Both the position numbers and the translations under genes were made by a program. From Plecoglossus altivelis (taxonomy: Eukaryota > Chordata > Actinopteri > Osmeriformes > Plecoglossidae), in assembly GCA_036571765.1 (NCBI GenBank), contig BROE01000022.1, forward strand, positions 12,978,282 through 13,042,281: DNA of 64,000 nt, read 5' to 3'. Numbering within the stretch: position 1 is the first letter of the stretch; every line of letters starts with the position of its first letter. Shown piece by piece: positions 12,159-23,924 of the stretch. The notes below the pieces were generated by a model. That model had not been told where the DNA came from. It was given only the letters and a program-made list of their open reading frames with translations, and made no database searches.

Positions 12159-13165
12159 CTACAAGGTGTCAAGGCAGGGACGTTACACAACTGAAAGCAA
12201 TAGACTTGAATGGTGATATCACAGTTTTTGCTCAAATAACTAATGTTTGCTAAATTGCTAAAACACTGAAACCCATTGGCTGAACAAAGTTCTCAGTTGC
12301 CTGAACTGATTCAGCAAATTGTGCAGTCTGTTGGCATTACCTTAACCTTTTAAACACAATTTTCAGATCTCCTTTGCTTCCCTAGCAAAACTCTAAACAC
12401 ATTCTCATTTGTAAAGCACATTCTGCACTCTAATGCATGCATCATCCATACTAAACACAGGTAGCAACAATCATATAGGAAATGAGGACACATGTCATTC
12501 ATTAACCACAACCATTCAAATGGATGTAACTTTTTTCTAATTATCTGACACAGCCCATATAAACCAGTTCTGAGAGGAAGCAAAGTTACTGAAGGTGGGA
12601 AGGAGAACGCCTAAGAATTTATATAAGAAACTATATGAGATAGTATCTTGTACCATCAAACAGTGCATTGTAAGATATATACCGTACAATGAACTCATTT
12701 TACAGTTTTTTCCTATTGCTTATACAATCTTTGCGGAATTTGGCTCATTGTCCAAACTCAACACACAAGCCAATCTGATTTATCACTTGAAGATTACAGC
12801 ATGGCAGGGAACCTTGTGCTTTCCATTTGTTATAGAAACAGTATTTACTGCTCAATAGATTTTGACTGAATACAGGCTCATATCAGCAAATAACAAGAAT
12901 TACAGTATTACAGAAACAAAAGATAGGTTTGTGAGATTCAGAGCAGTGAAAAATAGGGGCACAAGGAGTAAGGAGAAAATTTTAGCAAAGAGCAAAGCAG
13001 AGTACTACTTTTTGAGCAATGATAGAACATGTTGTCATTCATCAAAAGTCAAAAACGAAAATACGATTTATTTTTTAGATTAAGTAAATATGTACTTCTC
13101 CCTGAGAACTATGTGTTTTGAACAATGTCTTAATTTTTTTTTTGGTGTATTGTTTACTGACTGCT
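12159..13165. other. AT-rich intron with a Tc1/IS630-like terminus
   Basis: The sequence TACAGTTTTTTCCTATTGCT at 12701-12720 resembles the terminal repeat of the elements at 26261 and 27163 (TACAG-TTTTT-CyyATT). AT-rich sequence with ACACA runs on both sides fits the same class of degenerate element, but a matching right end was not found. No gene is visible. Confidence 0.4.
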
Positions 13166-13544
13166 CCGTGGTGGAGGGGTTTGAGTGCTTGAATGATCCT
13201 AGCTATGTTGTCGGGGAAAATAAGCCCCTGGTAGGGTCTACCATGGCAAACTAGTCCTAGGTGACTAGCCAGACTAAGTGCGGTTCACCAAAACCCCTAT
13301 GATGACCAAAAAAAGGAGAATCGCCACGTCGCACGGAGTGGCGTTACCGGGGCCCCACCCTGGAGCCAGGCCTGGGGTGGGTGCTTGCAGGCGAGCGCCT
13401 GGTGGCCGGGTCTTTGCCCATAGGACCCGGTCGGGCATAGCCCGAAAAGGCGATGGTGGGATCACCTTCCTGCAGGCCCACCACCCACAGTAAGGACCGT
13501 AGGGGGCCGGTGCAGTGTGTTTAGGGCGGCGGTCTTGCGCTGGG

Positions 13545-14228
13545 GACATGGAATGTCACCTCGCTGGCAGGAAAGGAGCCCGAGCTTGTGCGGGAGGTAA
13601 AGCGTTACCCGCTAGATATAGTCGGCCTCACCTCCACGCACAGCCTGGGTTCTGGATCCATTATCGAGAGAGAGGCTGGACTCTACATTTCTTTGGTGTT
13701 GCTCGCGGGGAGAGGCAACAGGCTGGCGTGGGCTTGCTCATAGCCCCATGGCTCAGCTGCCATGTGTTGGTGTTTACCCCGGTAAACGAGAGGGTCGTGT
13801 CCCTGCGCCTTCAAGCCGGGGACAGGTCTCTCACTGTTGTATCGGGCTATGGGCCGAGCAGCAGTGCAGAGTACCCGGCCTTCTTGGGGTCCCTGGGAGG
13901 GGTACTGGATAGTGCACCGACCGGGGACTCCATTGTTCTGCTGGGGGACTTCAACGCCCACGTGGGCAACGACAGTGACACCTGGAGAGGGGTGATTGGG
14001 AAGAACGGCCCCCCCGATCTGAACCTGAGCGGTGTTTTGTTGTTGGACTTCTGTGCTAGTTACTGTTTGTCCATAACGAACACCATGTTCGAGCACAAGG
14101 ACATACATCAGTGCATGTGGCACCAGGACACCCTAGGCCAGAGGCCGGTCATCGAATTTGTCGTCGTGTCCTCTGACCTCCGGCGACGTGTCTCGGACAC
14201 TCGGGAAAAGAGAGGGGCAGAGCTGTAA
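13545..14228 (+). pseudogene. Rex3 endonuclease domain (AP-endonuclease type), broken
   Basis: The start of the domain (LGTWNVTSLAG-like) is encoded at about 13540-13590, one frame away from the rest, with the shift near 13660. The main frame then gives RERGWTLHFFGVARGERQQA, GVGLLIAPWLS, DRSLTVVSGYGP, the catalytic VLLGDFNAHVGNDSDTW, LLLDFCASYCLSITNTMFEH and VIEFVVVSSDLR. It ends at a TAA (14226-14228), where the related copies continue into a TDHHLV motif, so the stop looks like a point mutation. In a live element this domain would nick target DNA to prime reverse transcription. Confidence 0.85.
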
Positions 14229-14939
14229 ACCGATCACCACCTGGTCATAAGCTGGATGCGCTGGTGGGGGAGGAAGCTAAACAGACTTGGCAAGCCCAAG
14301 CGTATTGTGAGGTGCTCTGTTGGACGCTACGCGACAGCACGCATTCACTGGTCAGAGGCGGTCTTCAAGCCGGGAGATTTTCTCACAGATTCCGGGGGGT
14401 GCTGGGGACATTGAGTCTGATTGGACTATGTTCTCGGCCTCCTTTGTCGATGCGGCGGGTCCGAAGTTGCGGTCGTTAGGTCTCTGGTGCCAGTCGCGGC
14501 GACAATCCCCGAACCCGGTGGTGGACACCGGAAGTAAGGGATGCTGTCAAACTAAAGAAGGAATCCTATCGAGCCTGGTTGGCTTGTTTGACTCCTGAGA
14601 CAGTTGACAAGTATCAGCAGGCCAAGCGTGGCCGGGCCGGATTTTGTTCGCGGGAGGGCGAAAACTCCATGGTCTGGAGGAATTCGGGGAGGCCATGGAG
14701 AATGATTATCGGACAGCCTCAAGGAAATTTTGGCAAACCGTTTGCCAACTCAGGAGGGAGAAGCGATGTTTCACCAACACCGTTTACAGTGTTTGTGGGG
14801 AGCTGCTGACCTCAGCTGGGGACGTTGTTGGACGGGGAAAGGAATACTTTGAGGATATCCTCAATCCTGCCGTCACGCCTTCTGAGGAGGAAGCATAGGC
14901 TGAGGACCCGGAGGTGAACTCGATCACCTAGCCGGAAGT

Positions 14940-16372
14940 CACCGAGGTGTTCGGTGGGCTACTCGGTGGCAAAACCCCAGGGGTAGATGAGATCCACCCC
15001 AAGTATCTTAAGTCTCTGAATGTTGTTGGGCTGTCTTGCCTGACACGTCTCTGCAACGTTGCGTGGCGGCTTGGGATGGTATCTCTGGACTGGCAGACCA
15101 GGGTTGTGGTACCCATTTATAAGAATGGGGACCGGAGGGTGTGTTCCAACTACAGGGGGATCACACTCCTCAGCCTCCCTGGTAAGGTCTATGCCAGGAG
15201 TGTGGGTTTCGTCCTGGTTGCGGAACACTGGACCAGCTCTACACACTTCATCGGGTGCTTGAGGGTTCATGGGAGTTTGCCCAACCAGTTCACATGTGCT
15301 TTGTGGACCTGGAGAAGGCGCTCGACCATGTCCTTTGTAGTGTCCTGTGGGGGGTTTGCCGGGAGTATGGGGTCCGGAGCCCTTTGCTCAGGGCCGTCCG
15401 GTCCCTGTATGACCGGAGCAGGAGCTGTGTTCGCATTGCTGGTAGTAAGTCGAACCTGTTCCCGGTGCATGTTGGACTCCGCCAGGGCTGCCCTTTGTCA
15501 CCGGTTCTGTGCATTGTTTTTATGGACAGAATTTCTAGGCACAGCCAGGCGCCGGAGGGTGTCTGGTTCGGGGGGCACAGGATTTCATTTCATTTGTTGT
15601 CCTGATGGCTCCATCGGACCGGGACCTACAGCATGCACTAGAGTGGTTTGCAGCCGAGTGTGAAGCAGCCGGGATGGGAATCAGCACCTCGAAACCTGAG
15701 GCCATGGTTCTCGACCGGAAAAAGGTGGCTTGCTCCCTCCGGGTGGGTGGGGAGTCCCTGCTTCAAGTGGAGGAGTTCAAGTATCTCGGGGTCTTGTTCC
15801 CGAGTGAGGGAAGGACGGAGCGTGAGATTGACAGGCGGATCGGTGCAGCGGCTGCAGTGATGCGCTTTCTGTACCGGTCCGTCGTAGTGAAGAAGGAGCT
15901 GAGCCGGAAGGCAAAGCTCTCAATTTACCGGTCAATCTATGTTCCGACTCTCACCTATGGTCATGAACTTTGGATAATGACCGAAAAGACGAGATTGCGG
16001 ATACAAGCGGTCGAAATGAGTTTTCTCCGCAGGGTGGCCGGGCGCTCGGTTAGAGATAAGGTGAGGAGCTCGGTCACACAGAAGGTGCTCAGAGTAGAGC
16101 TGCTCCTCCTCCACATCGAGAGGAGTCAGCTGAGGTGGCTTGGGCATCAGTTTCGGATGCCTCCTGGACGCCTCCCTTGGGAGACGTTCCGGGCATGTCC
16201 TTCCAGGAGGCAGCCCTGGGGAAGACCCAGGACACGCTGGAGGGACTATGTCTCTTGGCTGGCTTGGGAACGCCTCAGGATCCCCCCGGAGGAGCTGGAG
16301 GAGGTGTGTGTGGAGAAGGAAATCTGGGCCTCCCTGCTCAGGCTGCTGCCCCCGCGACCCGGCCCCGGATAA
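14940..16372 (+). pseudogene. Rex3 reverse transcriptase region, catalytic motif deleted
   Basis: The region opens GGKTPGVDEIHPKYLKSL and WQTRVVVPIYKNGDRRVCSN. A deletion of roughly 50-60 bases near 15200 removes the segment between VYAR and CGFRPGRG that other copies keep. It resumes as VLEGSWEFAQPVHMCFVDLE, ..GLRQGCPLSPVL.. and MDRISRHSQAPEGVWFGG. Near 15590 about 20 bases are missing compared with the copy at 47188-49632; exactly these encode LLFADD, so the reverse transcriptase active site is absent. The third frame (15605-16372) holds the thumb/C-terminal part, LGVLFPSEGRTEREIDRRIG to WASLLRLLPPRPGPG and a stop. Confidence 0.88.
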
Positions 16373-16663
16373 GCGGAAGACAATGAATGGATGGGTTTTA
16401 TGTTTTCAGAAAATGGAGCGAAGTTTCAGAAATGGTGTTTTAGCGATGAGAAAATGAGAAATGAGAAAAACTGTAAAATACAGTATATTTATTCACTTAT
16501 GGTGTACTATCACATATCATGTTTTCTTAACAGTAAGTAAAGTAAATACAGTACAGTGAGCTGACCTCTCACTTTAAGTGTTACTAAACCTGCAGTCCTA
16601 AAGCTTAAGTTTTACAAAGTACTTTGGTATTTCACTTTTGAAAATGAATGTTTTTGTGTTTAC

Positions 16664-16796
16664 CTGTAGACGGGACATGCAGTGATGGATTCACAATCTC
16701 GTTCCTCATGGAGTGTGTCAGGACATTCCTGGCCCCTATGGGCTGGCCTCTGGATGACTGTCCTGTACCGTGATTGGCTGGCTGCTGTGACATTGG
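16664..16796 (-). CDS. thsd7b: thsd7b exon i
   Basis: This 133-bp exon is too short for an ordinary open-frame listing and was found by translating between splice sites. The acceptor is ttctaccag and the donor GTAAAC. It encodes NVTAASQSRYRTVIQRPAHR then GQECPDTLHEERDCESITAC and PVY. Vertebrate THSD7B has a very similar segment here (NATVKQSRYR...GQECPDTLYEERECE...CPVY, from memory). It completes the TSP1 repeat begun in exon h, includes a potential N-glycosylation site (NVT), and ends with two bases of the Arg codon finished in exon j. Confidence 0.93.
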
Positions 16797-17512
16797 CTGG
16801 TAGAACCACAGACACCTTTAATGTACACCAAACTCAAAGAATGACATCATGGATGGTTAGACTACATTTAGAATATGTATGAAAGGTCTGCATAAAGAGC
16901 AAAAGCTATTCAAGATTAAACCAAACCGTTAAATAAGACACCCCTGGAAGCATTCAGTTTGAGTTGGAATGATTTCAGTTAGCTCAGACACATTCAACAA
17001 TCAAGCTGCAAGTGCAGTTACTGTATTCTGTAGGCGTTTTACTGATAGGGCTGAAGCAGAAGAAGACCATAAAAGCCTACACAATGCAAAGCCTTCCACT
17101 ACGCTGCCATTTAATTTATCAGTAAGAACCAGACTGACGTAATTACTTAATTAAGTTGAGGCTCAAGGCCTATGACACCATGCTAATGAATGCATATGGA
17201 AAAGAGAGCAATTAGGAAAGCTGCCAACAGGCTAAAGTTTATTTACAGATGAAATCCTAATCTAGTTCTCTAAAACAATTACACTAGTCCTATTATTTCA
17301 AATTAAGTCCTAAAGATTTTTTTTTCTTAAGATGCTTCCACTCCCATTTTCAAGAGTATATTTGTGAGGACATTAAATGCAGTCATGTTTCAAGGCTATA
17401 TTTGTCTTACTTCATCTATTACTGCTTTGAATGGGTTGTGCATCTGACATCTCATGGGCGTGCACTGGTTATGCTTTGTACAGGGAGTTCTAGGCCCAGG
17501 TGTACTGTCTAC
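16797..17512. other. short thsd7b intron h-i, possible conserved non-coding block
   Basis: This 716-bp intron is free of recognised transposons. Its centre (about 17130-17230) is rich in TAAT-type and octamer-like motifs, including GTAATTACTTAATTAAGT and ATGCTAATGAATGCATATG. That pattern is seen in homeobox/POU-bound enhancers, but by itself it is not proof. Confidence 0.35.
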
Positions 17513-17628
17513 CTGGCTGGCAGGTTGAGGGACAGGCTGTCCATTCGCTGAAGGGAGTCACCATGCAGTCTTTCTTACAGGGAAGTAAACAGGACCTGAT
17601 GTTTTCCGGTCGGGCGGAATCTGGACAC
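17513..17628 (-). CDS. thsd7b: thsd7b exon h (CxxPCKKDC + TSP1 start)
   Basis: This 116-bp exon was found by translating between an AG acceptor (gtgccctag) and a GTAGAC donor. It encodes RCPDSARPENIRSCLLPCKK followed by DCMVTPFSEWTACPSTCQP. The CLLPCKKDC hinge followed by F.EWT.CP..C is diagnostic of the corresponding repeat in THSD7A/B. The first Arg is split with exon g (AG/G), and the exon hands one G to exon i, where it begins GCC (Ala). The short introns on this side (716 bp to exon i) contrast with the transposon-rich introns elsewhere. Confidence 0.93.
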
Positions 17629-20328
17629 CTAGGGCACAGAGGGGTGTCTGAAATCCTGTTCTCCCACAGGTGTTAAATAATGATTTATGAGAGTCACAGG
17701 ACACCAGCAGCAGAGGAACAACTGCCCTGTCCTTGACATCTCTAATGGTGCAAACATGATAGGTTCTCTCTTCTCCTTTGGAGCTGGGGGGGAAATTAAT
17801 GAAAAATGTAAAAATTTACAGTTTTCACACGGTCAAAGTCCCTTTTGTAAAGCATCTGAGTGCTTCCATAAAATCTGACATTCTGTAGAGACAGATAGAA
17901 TAGTAGGCAATGGCATGTATATCTCTCATAAGTGTAATATGTCAATTTGCTCATTCAGGCCTAGAGTCTGGTTTGTTAGGCCATTGAACTTGGGAATATC
18001 AATAAGCAGGCTTTAACTTCATTAGTATGCAGCCTCAGCCAAGGACACTGCTCAAGAATGTCAGCCCATCCTCACTTCCCGATGAACACACCAGATTCAT
18101 CACTACAGCTCACTCAGGGATGTACTGTGTGAAGGAGAGGCCTTCCCCATGTTTTTAAACACATACATCAGAATGATTGTATGTACGTAAGAAACCGAAG
18201 AGAGTGAAAGAGAGCAGAAGAATGAAGTACACAAGAAAGAAGAATGAAATTGAGAGCGAGAGAGGAAGTGAAAGTGTGCAAAATAGGTGGAAAAACAGGA
18301 AGAGAGAGAAAAGTGTGAGAGAGAGACAGTGACCGACAGTGAGCGTGTCATCTCTATCTGAACACAGAAAGCATCACCAAGCAGACTCCAGCAGCCACCC
18401 AGTAGACTGGTAGGAGGGGAATCAATCAGTTACACCCACTAATTAAAGCAGAGAAAGGTGAAAATATGCAAACTGTTCACCAAAAAATTGTTCCTGCTCT
18501 TGACAAGGATGACTTAGCAAGCCGTTAAAGAGACGGTTAATTTACATATAAGTCTCCTTCAAATTACATATGTCCTCTGTACGGGAGAAATACATGGGCT
18601 GGTAAAGTAACTAACTCTGTAGTTATTTAACACAGACCGTGGGGCCCCCTGCTTGATGGGGGTCTTCACTGTGATTATGCAAAATCAAGCACACCTAACC
18701 ATGCTAGAATTAAAACAAATATTATGTTCACACACATACTTTGCCGTGGCTCTGACCCCCGCTGTCTCCTAAAATTTTAATGCTGAACCAAAGTGGTGTC
18801 ACATGCCTGCAGTACCCCAATGACAACACATAACTCACATCAAAGTACAGCTGAGCGGATAGACGGCAGCATTCCTAAAAGTCCTCCCACACCCTGCCCT
18901 CAAATATGCTCTATAACTCTTGTTCTTCCTCTCTTCCTCTCAACCTCTCTTACTCCCATGAAGGACAGGGGGAGAGAGGCAGTTTGTTGGAATGACCTCC
19001 CAGTGAATGGACTAGGGCTGGGATAAAGGTCAAACAAACAAGCATCAGGGAAATGGAATAGCTCATTTCAATTCAAATGCCAATCAGTGAACTGGATCCG
19101 AGCTCTAACTCTGGCATAAACGATGCTGTGGCTCATCTTTGTACACACACGTCACACAATTCAGTATGACTAAAATATGGTTTGCCAAAAGACAGCCTAG
19201 CCTGTCTATCTAGTCAATCATTGATTAAGACAAAAAATGCAAATGTGGAGAAGAGCCTTAGATGTGCTCTCTCTTACAAAATCACCTTTAATGAGATGCA
19301 AAACATCAAAGACACAGTTCTGAGGGAGTTTCCAGGAGCAGAGCTGCTCCCTGGATTCCTGACCCTCCACATCAACACTCTGAAATGGTGCTGCTGGAGA
19401 GATGCTGAAAAACGAATGTCCTCATGACTCATAGAGCAGAATCTCTCAGCACCGTTTAGTTGAGAGTAGGTCTATGTGCTTGAAAAACTTACTACATGGG
19501 TTGAGACACGTGGTATCTAAGCTTAGGACACAAAGAGCTGTTGTGTCAGGCCCCTGCAGAAGCAACAACACTACAACACAGTCCTACAGGAAGTATTGTA
19601 GACGAGGACCAGCACCCCAGCTCTATTATATACGTCCACACACACAGAAACACTTTAGACTCTCCACATCAAAGTTAGTTTTGATGAATATGAAACGTCA
19701 GTATACAGAGGCAGTTGCTTTGTCGCATGAACAATGTGTTTCCAGAGGGACGAAGAACAGGAGCGTGTGCTCTAGTTCATTTTTGCTTTAACTAAAGTCT
19801 TCTTAGAAAGAGGCAGGGGAGGGGAGGGGGGTTAGTGGGGCAGGGAAGCATACTTCAAACAATAAGCGAATGAAATACACCTATCCATAAACCGCTTTAT
19901 GTCCCTGTCAATAATACATTGAGCTAAAGCAGGACAAACCATTTGAATTATTTATCCACAGCTTCCTGGTGTATGACACATCATAAATCCCTCCACAATG
20001 CTTTGCAACGCAATGTCTCCTCTTGCTGGGCAGAAACTGATAGATTCTCTGTTTAGGAAACAAGATCAGATAATGATGGAGCCAGACTAAAAGAACCGTT
20101 GAACAGGAAAAACCTGGCCTATAATAACTTTCTCAGTCTAGGGCTTTTGTTGTGCAGGGTTTTTGGGAGAATCCCTGGGACCATGTCCATCCCATCAGGG
20201 TGAGAACAACAACAATATGAACAGTTTAACATACATAGTTCCATACGTACCATCATCATAACCCAAAATACAATATTGCCTGTAACCTGAAATGTGACAG
20301 GGTGCCCTGCTCAGTCAAAAGGGTGTAC
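17629..20328. other. thsd7b intron g-h, no gene seen
   Basis: This 2.7-kb intron contains a purine-rich GA/GAAA run at about 18185-18340 and otherwise unique-looking sequence. No transposon termini or coding region could be supported. Confidence 0.5.
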
Positions 20329-20560
20329 CTTTTGGCGATCACCTGTCCGGCGTTCATCTTCATGCAAGTTACTTTGCGGCTCTGGACTCCAACGGCACAG
20401 GTCATGGTGCCATTCAACTGGATGCTTCTATTGAGTGTTACTAAAGTGTCTTCCATGCATGGTCCCCATGGCAGCGCCTCCCAGTAGAACACCATGCAGG
20501 GGTGGTTGTTACACGGCCTCCACTCCTCTAGAGCTTGGCCTGCTGGACACGCCCTCCCTC
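20329..20560 (-). CDS. thsd7b: thsd7b exon g (two TSP1 segments)
   Basis: This 232-bp exon has acceptor tctgccag and donor GTACAC. It encodes GGRACPAGQALEEWRPCNNH, PCMVFYWEALPWGPCMEDTL, VTLNRSIQLNGTMTCAVGVQ and SRKVTCMKMNAGQVIAKR. Vertebrate THSD7B has an equivalent CN.H.C..(L)HWET.PWGPC.EDTLVT.LN stretch; the EDTLVT and NRS/NGT sites support B over A. Two potential N-glycosylation sequons (NRS, NGT) lie in the loop. It begins with one base from exon f and ends with AG of a split Arg codon. Confidence 0.94.
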
Positions 20561-21829
20561 CTGGCAGAGACCAACAATACACAGAGGGTCATAACAAGTT
20601 TAATATCCACTTCAATGTGGTTTTTGTTACCATCCTCAAGCTGTCGACTTAATGTAGTATTGTCAAATTAACGTTCAAACCCAACGTTTAATGTGGCTTT
20701 AATGCATGCCTTCTTCCCTAACCCTCTGAACCTGTGTAACCTCAAAGTAGTGATTTAATCACGCCACAAGCTTGCTTCACTATCAAACAACCATCCAGGT
20801 ACAAGTGTTGTTCCTCAGAATAACTCCTCCATTTCTGAGCATGTTCGGAAGACACAGTGACCTTGAATAGAAAACATTACATACACATCTCAGTGATCTA
20901 ATCCATTGGGATTTGTCTCTAGGGTCCACTATGGGCTGAAGTTTTCATTCCAGCGTTGTGTGCCCTTTAACACAGCATGACTCCAAAAACTGACAATCTC
21001 TCTTGTGTTGGCCAGCAGATACACAGCCTTCCATAATGTTAGAAAATGATGAATGACACAGCAGACAGGCTGAATATTAATGTCAAAGAGAGGGAAACAA
21101 GGAGGATGTAATGGCTAATAACACTGAACTGCTGCAAAACCCTCACAAAAACGTTTTGCTTGTTTTCATTGGAGCCTGTGCCAGACGAGGATGGGGGAGG
21201 GTTAATGTGGAACAGTATCATCAATGGTGCGGCATGGCAACCCAGGTGTATTTTTGTCAGAACTCTTTTTGAATCACCAAACCAGATGTTTTCTCTTGCT
21301 GAAACACATCCACACAGCTAGCCACCCACCTGTTTACCACCAGCATATGCTCAATTCACACACACAAGCATGCACAAACACACATATCCACAATAACACA
21401 CAAAAACACATATACACCATATACACACGTATTGTACAATACATCCACATATTACACAGAACATGAACACAGGCACATGCATACATATTTAGTCCAAGTC
21501 TATTCTGTCAGAAAGGATATATCCAAGGACAGGTTATCCAGCATTTTTAGACCTGGAATTAAACAGGTGTAGTTAAGATTAATCGGCTGGTATTCCAGAT
21601 ACGGACTCGGTTACAGAGATTTATTAGTTGCACTTGGCTGCCAACAACTTCCCTGTCTAAGAGCATGGGTTCAGCAAAAAATGCTCCTTACAGAAGATAT
21701 AGAGAATTTAGTATTAGTTCAAGAACTGTACAACACCTTTTTTTCTTTACAAAAATGATCCTGCAGGTACAAAAACAGTGTGTGAAAGCCATGAGTCAGC
21801 TGTGCTAAAACAGAGTACAAACATACATT
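20561..21829. other. thsd7b intron f-g, exon-proximal part
   Basis: No coding sequence is visible. A degenerate CA-rich tract lies at about 21355-21480. Confidence 0.5.
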
Positions 21830-22235
21830 TTCTACTGCTGATCCCTGGGAGGGATTGCAGTGCTGCTTGTTCCCATTTGGGGTCACGAGTGACTGGAGCC
21901 TAACTCAGTAGCTTCGGGCCATGGGTGGGGTATGCCCTGGACTGTGGCCAGCAAGTTGCAGGGCTAACACAGACACAGGCAACCATTCACTTGCACATCC
22001 ATTCTCTAGGGGCAATTTCAATATACCAATTAACCTATCACATGCATGTCTTTTGGATGGTGGGAGGAAGCTGGGGTGCCTGGAGAGAGAGCCCATGGTA
22101 ACATGGGGAAGATATGCAGACTCCACCCAGAGAGATCATGTGATGTTGGATTTGACCCAAGAATTGAACCCATTATCGCTTTCCTGGGACGCAAGGGCTC
22201 TAACCGCGCTGCCACCATGCACCCCCAGATCATAA
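21830..22235 (-). mobile_element. SINE of the same type as 5274-5680, reverse orientation
   Basis: Read on the minus strand this copy starts GGGGGTGCATGGTGGCAGCG, contains the CTGGGTGGAGTCTGCATATC and CATCCAAAAGACATGCATG segments, and the CCCAGGGATCAGCAG end near 21840. It parallels the plus-strand copy at 5274-5680 along its whole length but lacks the GGAT tail. No target-site duplication was found, so the 3' end has probably decayed. Confidence 0.75.
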
Positions 22236-22447
22236 ACAGCTAACTAGAAATACAATTAAAGTTGCCCTCTACCAAGATCACAAAAATTGTTACTTTCTCT
22301 GGACAATGCTTCTGGTAAAGAATTATATTCGGCAGTTACCAATCTTAGATTGTTATTGGATGTTAACCAAAATATATATTTCCTTGTAAACACATACAGG
22401 ATCATTTGTTTAATGATGTTGTCAAGAGGCAGGAGGATCACAGTTAC

Positions 22448-22642
22448 CTGGACCTGGCAGTGCCAAGAGAGTGCGGGTACGGCTCTGCCGGCCCTCTGCA
22501 TTCTTGGTGGAGCAAGAGTTGGAGCAGGAGGACCAGGAGGACCAAGATCCCACTACACAGTCCCCAATGCAGGCCACTTCGCAGGCTGCCTCTGGGGGAG
22601 GGGTGGAGCTGTCCTGACACAGGGCTGATGAAACCTCCATTC
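22448..22642 (-). CDS. thsd7b: thsd7b exon f (WSSWSSC TSP1 repeat)
   Basis: This 195-bp exon has acceptor atctcttag and donor GTAACT. It encodes GMEVSSALCQDSSTPPPEAA, CEVACIGDCVVGSWSSWSSC, SNSCSTKNAEGRQSRTRTLL and ALPGP. It contains a canonical TSP1 core: W-x-x-W-x-x-C (a C-mannosylation-type motif) followed by S.SC and the R-x-R strand. The equivalent THSD7B segment reads CVLSEWTEWSSCSQSCSNKN..GKQTRSRTILAL. One carried-over base at each end keeps the frame with exons e and g. Confidence 0.94.
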
Positions 22643-23635
22643 CTAAGAGATGACAGGACAGGGTGAGATAATCAACACATAGGGAGTCTGACAACAGAGC
22701 TGATAAGTACAACGGCACAGAAACATCACCTAGTTCTGTTACCAACAGTATTCTACTGCTGGAGTTACATGTAGTTACATCATCTACAGTAACAGAAGCT
22801 TCATGTACAGAACCTTTAACCTAGACTAACAGTATATATAGTACACTAACTGCATCTAATATACAGTAACACCAACAGCAATGTGAAATAACTGTCTCCA
22901 GTAGCAAGATAGATTGGTCTCAAACTATTTTGCTGGAGATAAAAGGTTTAACAGCATAGTATTAAACAGAGGCGGAACAATTTCATAAAATAAAACCAAC
23001 ATTATAACACTGACCGTTTGAATTTCATAGATTCTTATTTTTGAAAGTAAAAGGGAGAAAAGGTACTGCAAAATATCTTTGATCATGATCAGAAGAGTGT
23101 GAAGTTTCTCTTTTCTCATGAGAGTAAGATCCAGAGCTAAGTAATCCAGACACCAACTCAAAGAAAACACGCTGTCATTTGCAATCAAAATGTCAATTTT
23201 AAGTTTGATACCATTACAGACTTGTGCCATTGATATTCTACACGATCACTCTGCCAAACTCTCAGTAAGTCATCACTTTGATGAGGGATTCAAGGCAACA
23301 CATTGACGTCACAATCCATTAGTTAAAAAATGACAGATATTTTTTTAACCTTGTGCTTCTAAGCAGTAAAAATACTGAATAAAACAAAACTACCTACACC
23401 AAGCCTACCATAACACTAGCAAGAGATAATTTGAAGGAAGCTTTAACAGTCATTTGGCAGCAGTGGCTGAGCTGTACAGCTCTCCATGGGTTAACCATTT
23501 TAGCTCCCTTGGTCCTCACAATGTGGCACAATAATTTCAAAATTGGGACAATGCACAGATGCAATGCATTGCCAGAAGCATGAGTGTCGGTGCTGTGCTC
23601 CCTTGCAGGGTAGGAATCATTATTTCTGTTACCTC
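22643..23635. other. thsd7b intron e-f, exon f-proximal part
   Basis: AT-rich sequence with no recognised element or gene. Confidence 0.45.
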
Positions 23636-23910
23636 GGGAAGGCGTGGCCTAATGGTTAGGGAGTCAGGCTTGTAACCTGCACGTTGCTGGTTCGATTCTC
23701 GCACCCGCAGGACTTGAAGGTGGGGATTGTGAATAAACTGCACTCTCTCTGCCTTCAAGGTGACTGAGGTGCCCTTGAGCAAGGCACTGAACCACCAATT
23801 GCTTCCCAGGCGCTGGAGCAATAGTTGCCCACTGCTCTGGGTGTATGTTCACTGTGTGTGTGTGTGTGTGTGGTTGCCCACTACTTGACAATACTTCACT
23901 TCACTGATAA
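23636..23910 (+). mobile_element. tRNA-derived SINE, plus-strand copy of an inverted pair
   Basis: The head GGCGTGGCCTAATGGTTAGG carries a pol III A-box-like sequence, and GGTTCGATTCT at 23689-23699 is a good B box, as expected of a tRNA-derived promoter. The body includes GAGCAAGGCACTGAACC and a GT run (about 23851-23871) before an end of type ACTTCACTTCACTGATAAAG. It faces a reverse copy starting about 15 bp further on. Confidence 0.82.
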
Positions 23911-23924
23911 AGTAGCAGACAGAG

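Larger units (their letters stand above)
13166..16394 (+). mobile_element. nearly full-length Rex3 (RTE-clade) LINE, inactivated
   Basis: The element starts within the 5' untranslated region (CGTGGTGGAGGGG, aligning close to the start of the 47188-49632 copy) and ends AGACAATGAATGGATGG. It carries the endonuclease region (13545-14230) and the reverse transcriptase region (14940-16372), joined by a linker. The segment at 15088-15108 (CTGGCAGACCAGGGTTGTGG) resembles the second standard Rex3 primer site as I remember it. Nonsense changes, frameshifts and two internal deletions make it dead. It lies antisense to thsd7b in the intron between exons i and j. I could not define a target-site duplication. 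Confidence 0.9.

Noticed and set aside
13278..13549. Open frames rich in Arg/Pro/Gly near the start of the plus-strand Rex3
   Set aside because: They belong to the GC-rich 5' leader of the element; the same leader occurs in the 47188-49632 copy.
18103..18351. Ser/Phe-rich minus-strand frame
   Set aside because: It is the translation of a purine-rich GA simple-sequence tract.
23640..23715. Possible functional tRNA gene (A and B boxes present)
   Set aside because: The sequence continues into a SINE body shared with two other copies and does not fold as a complete tRNA with proper acceptor stem.
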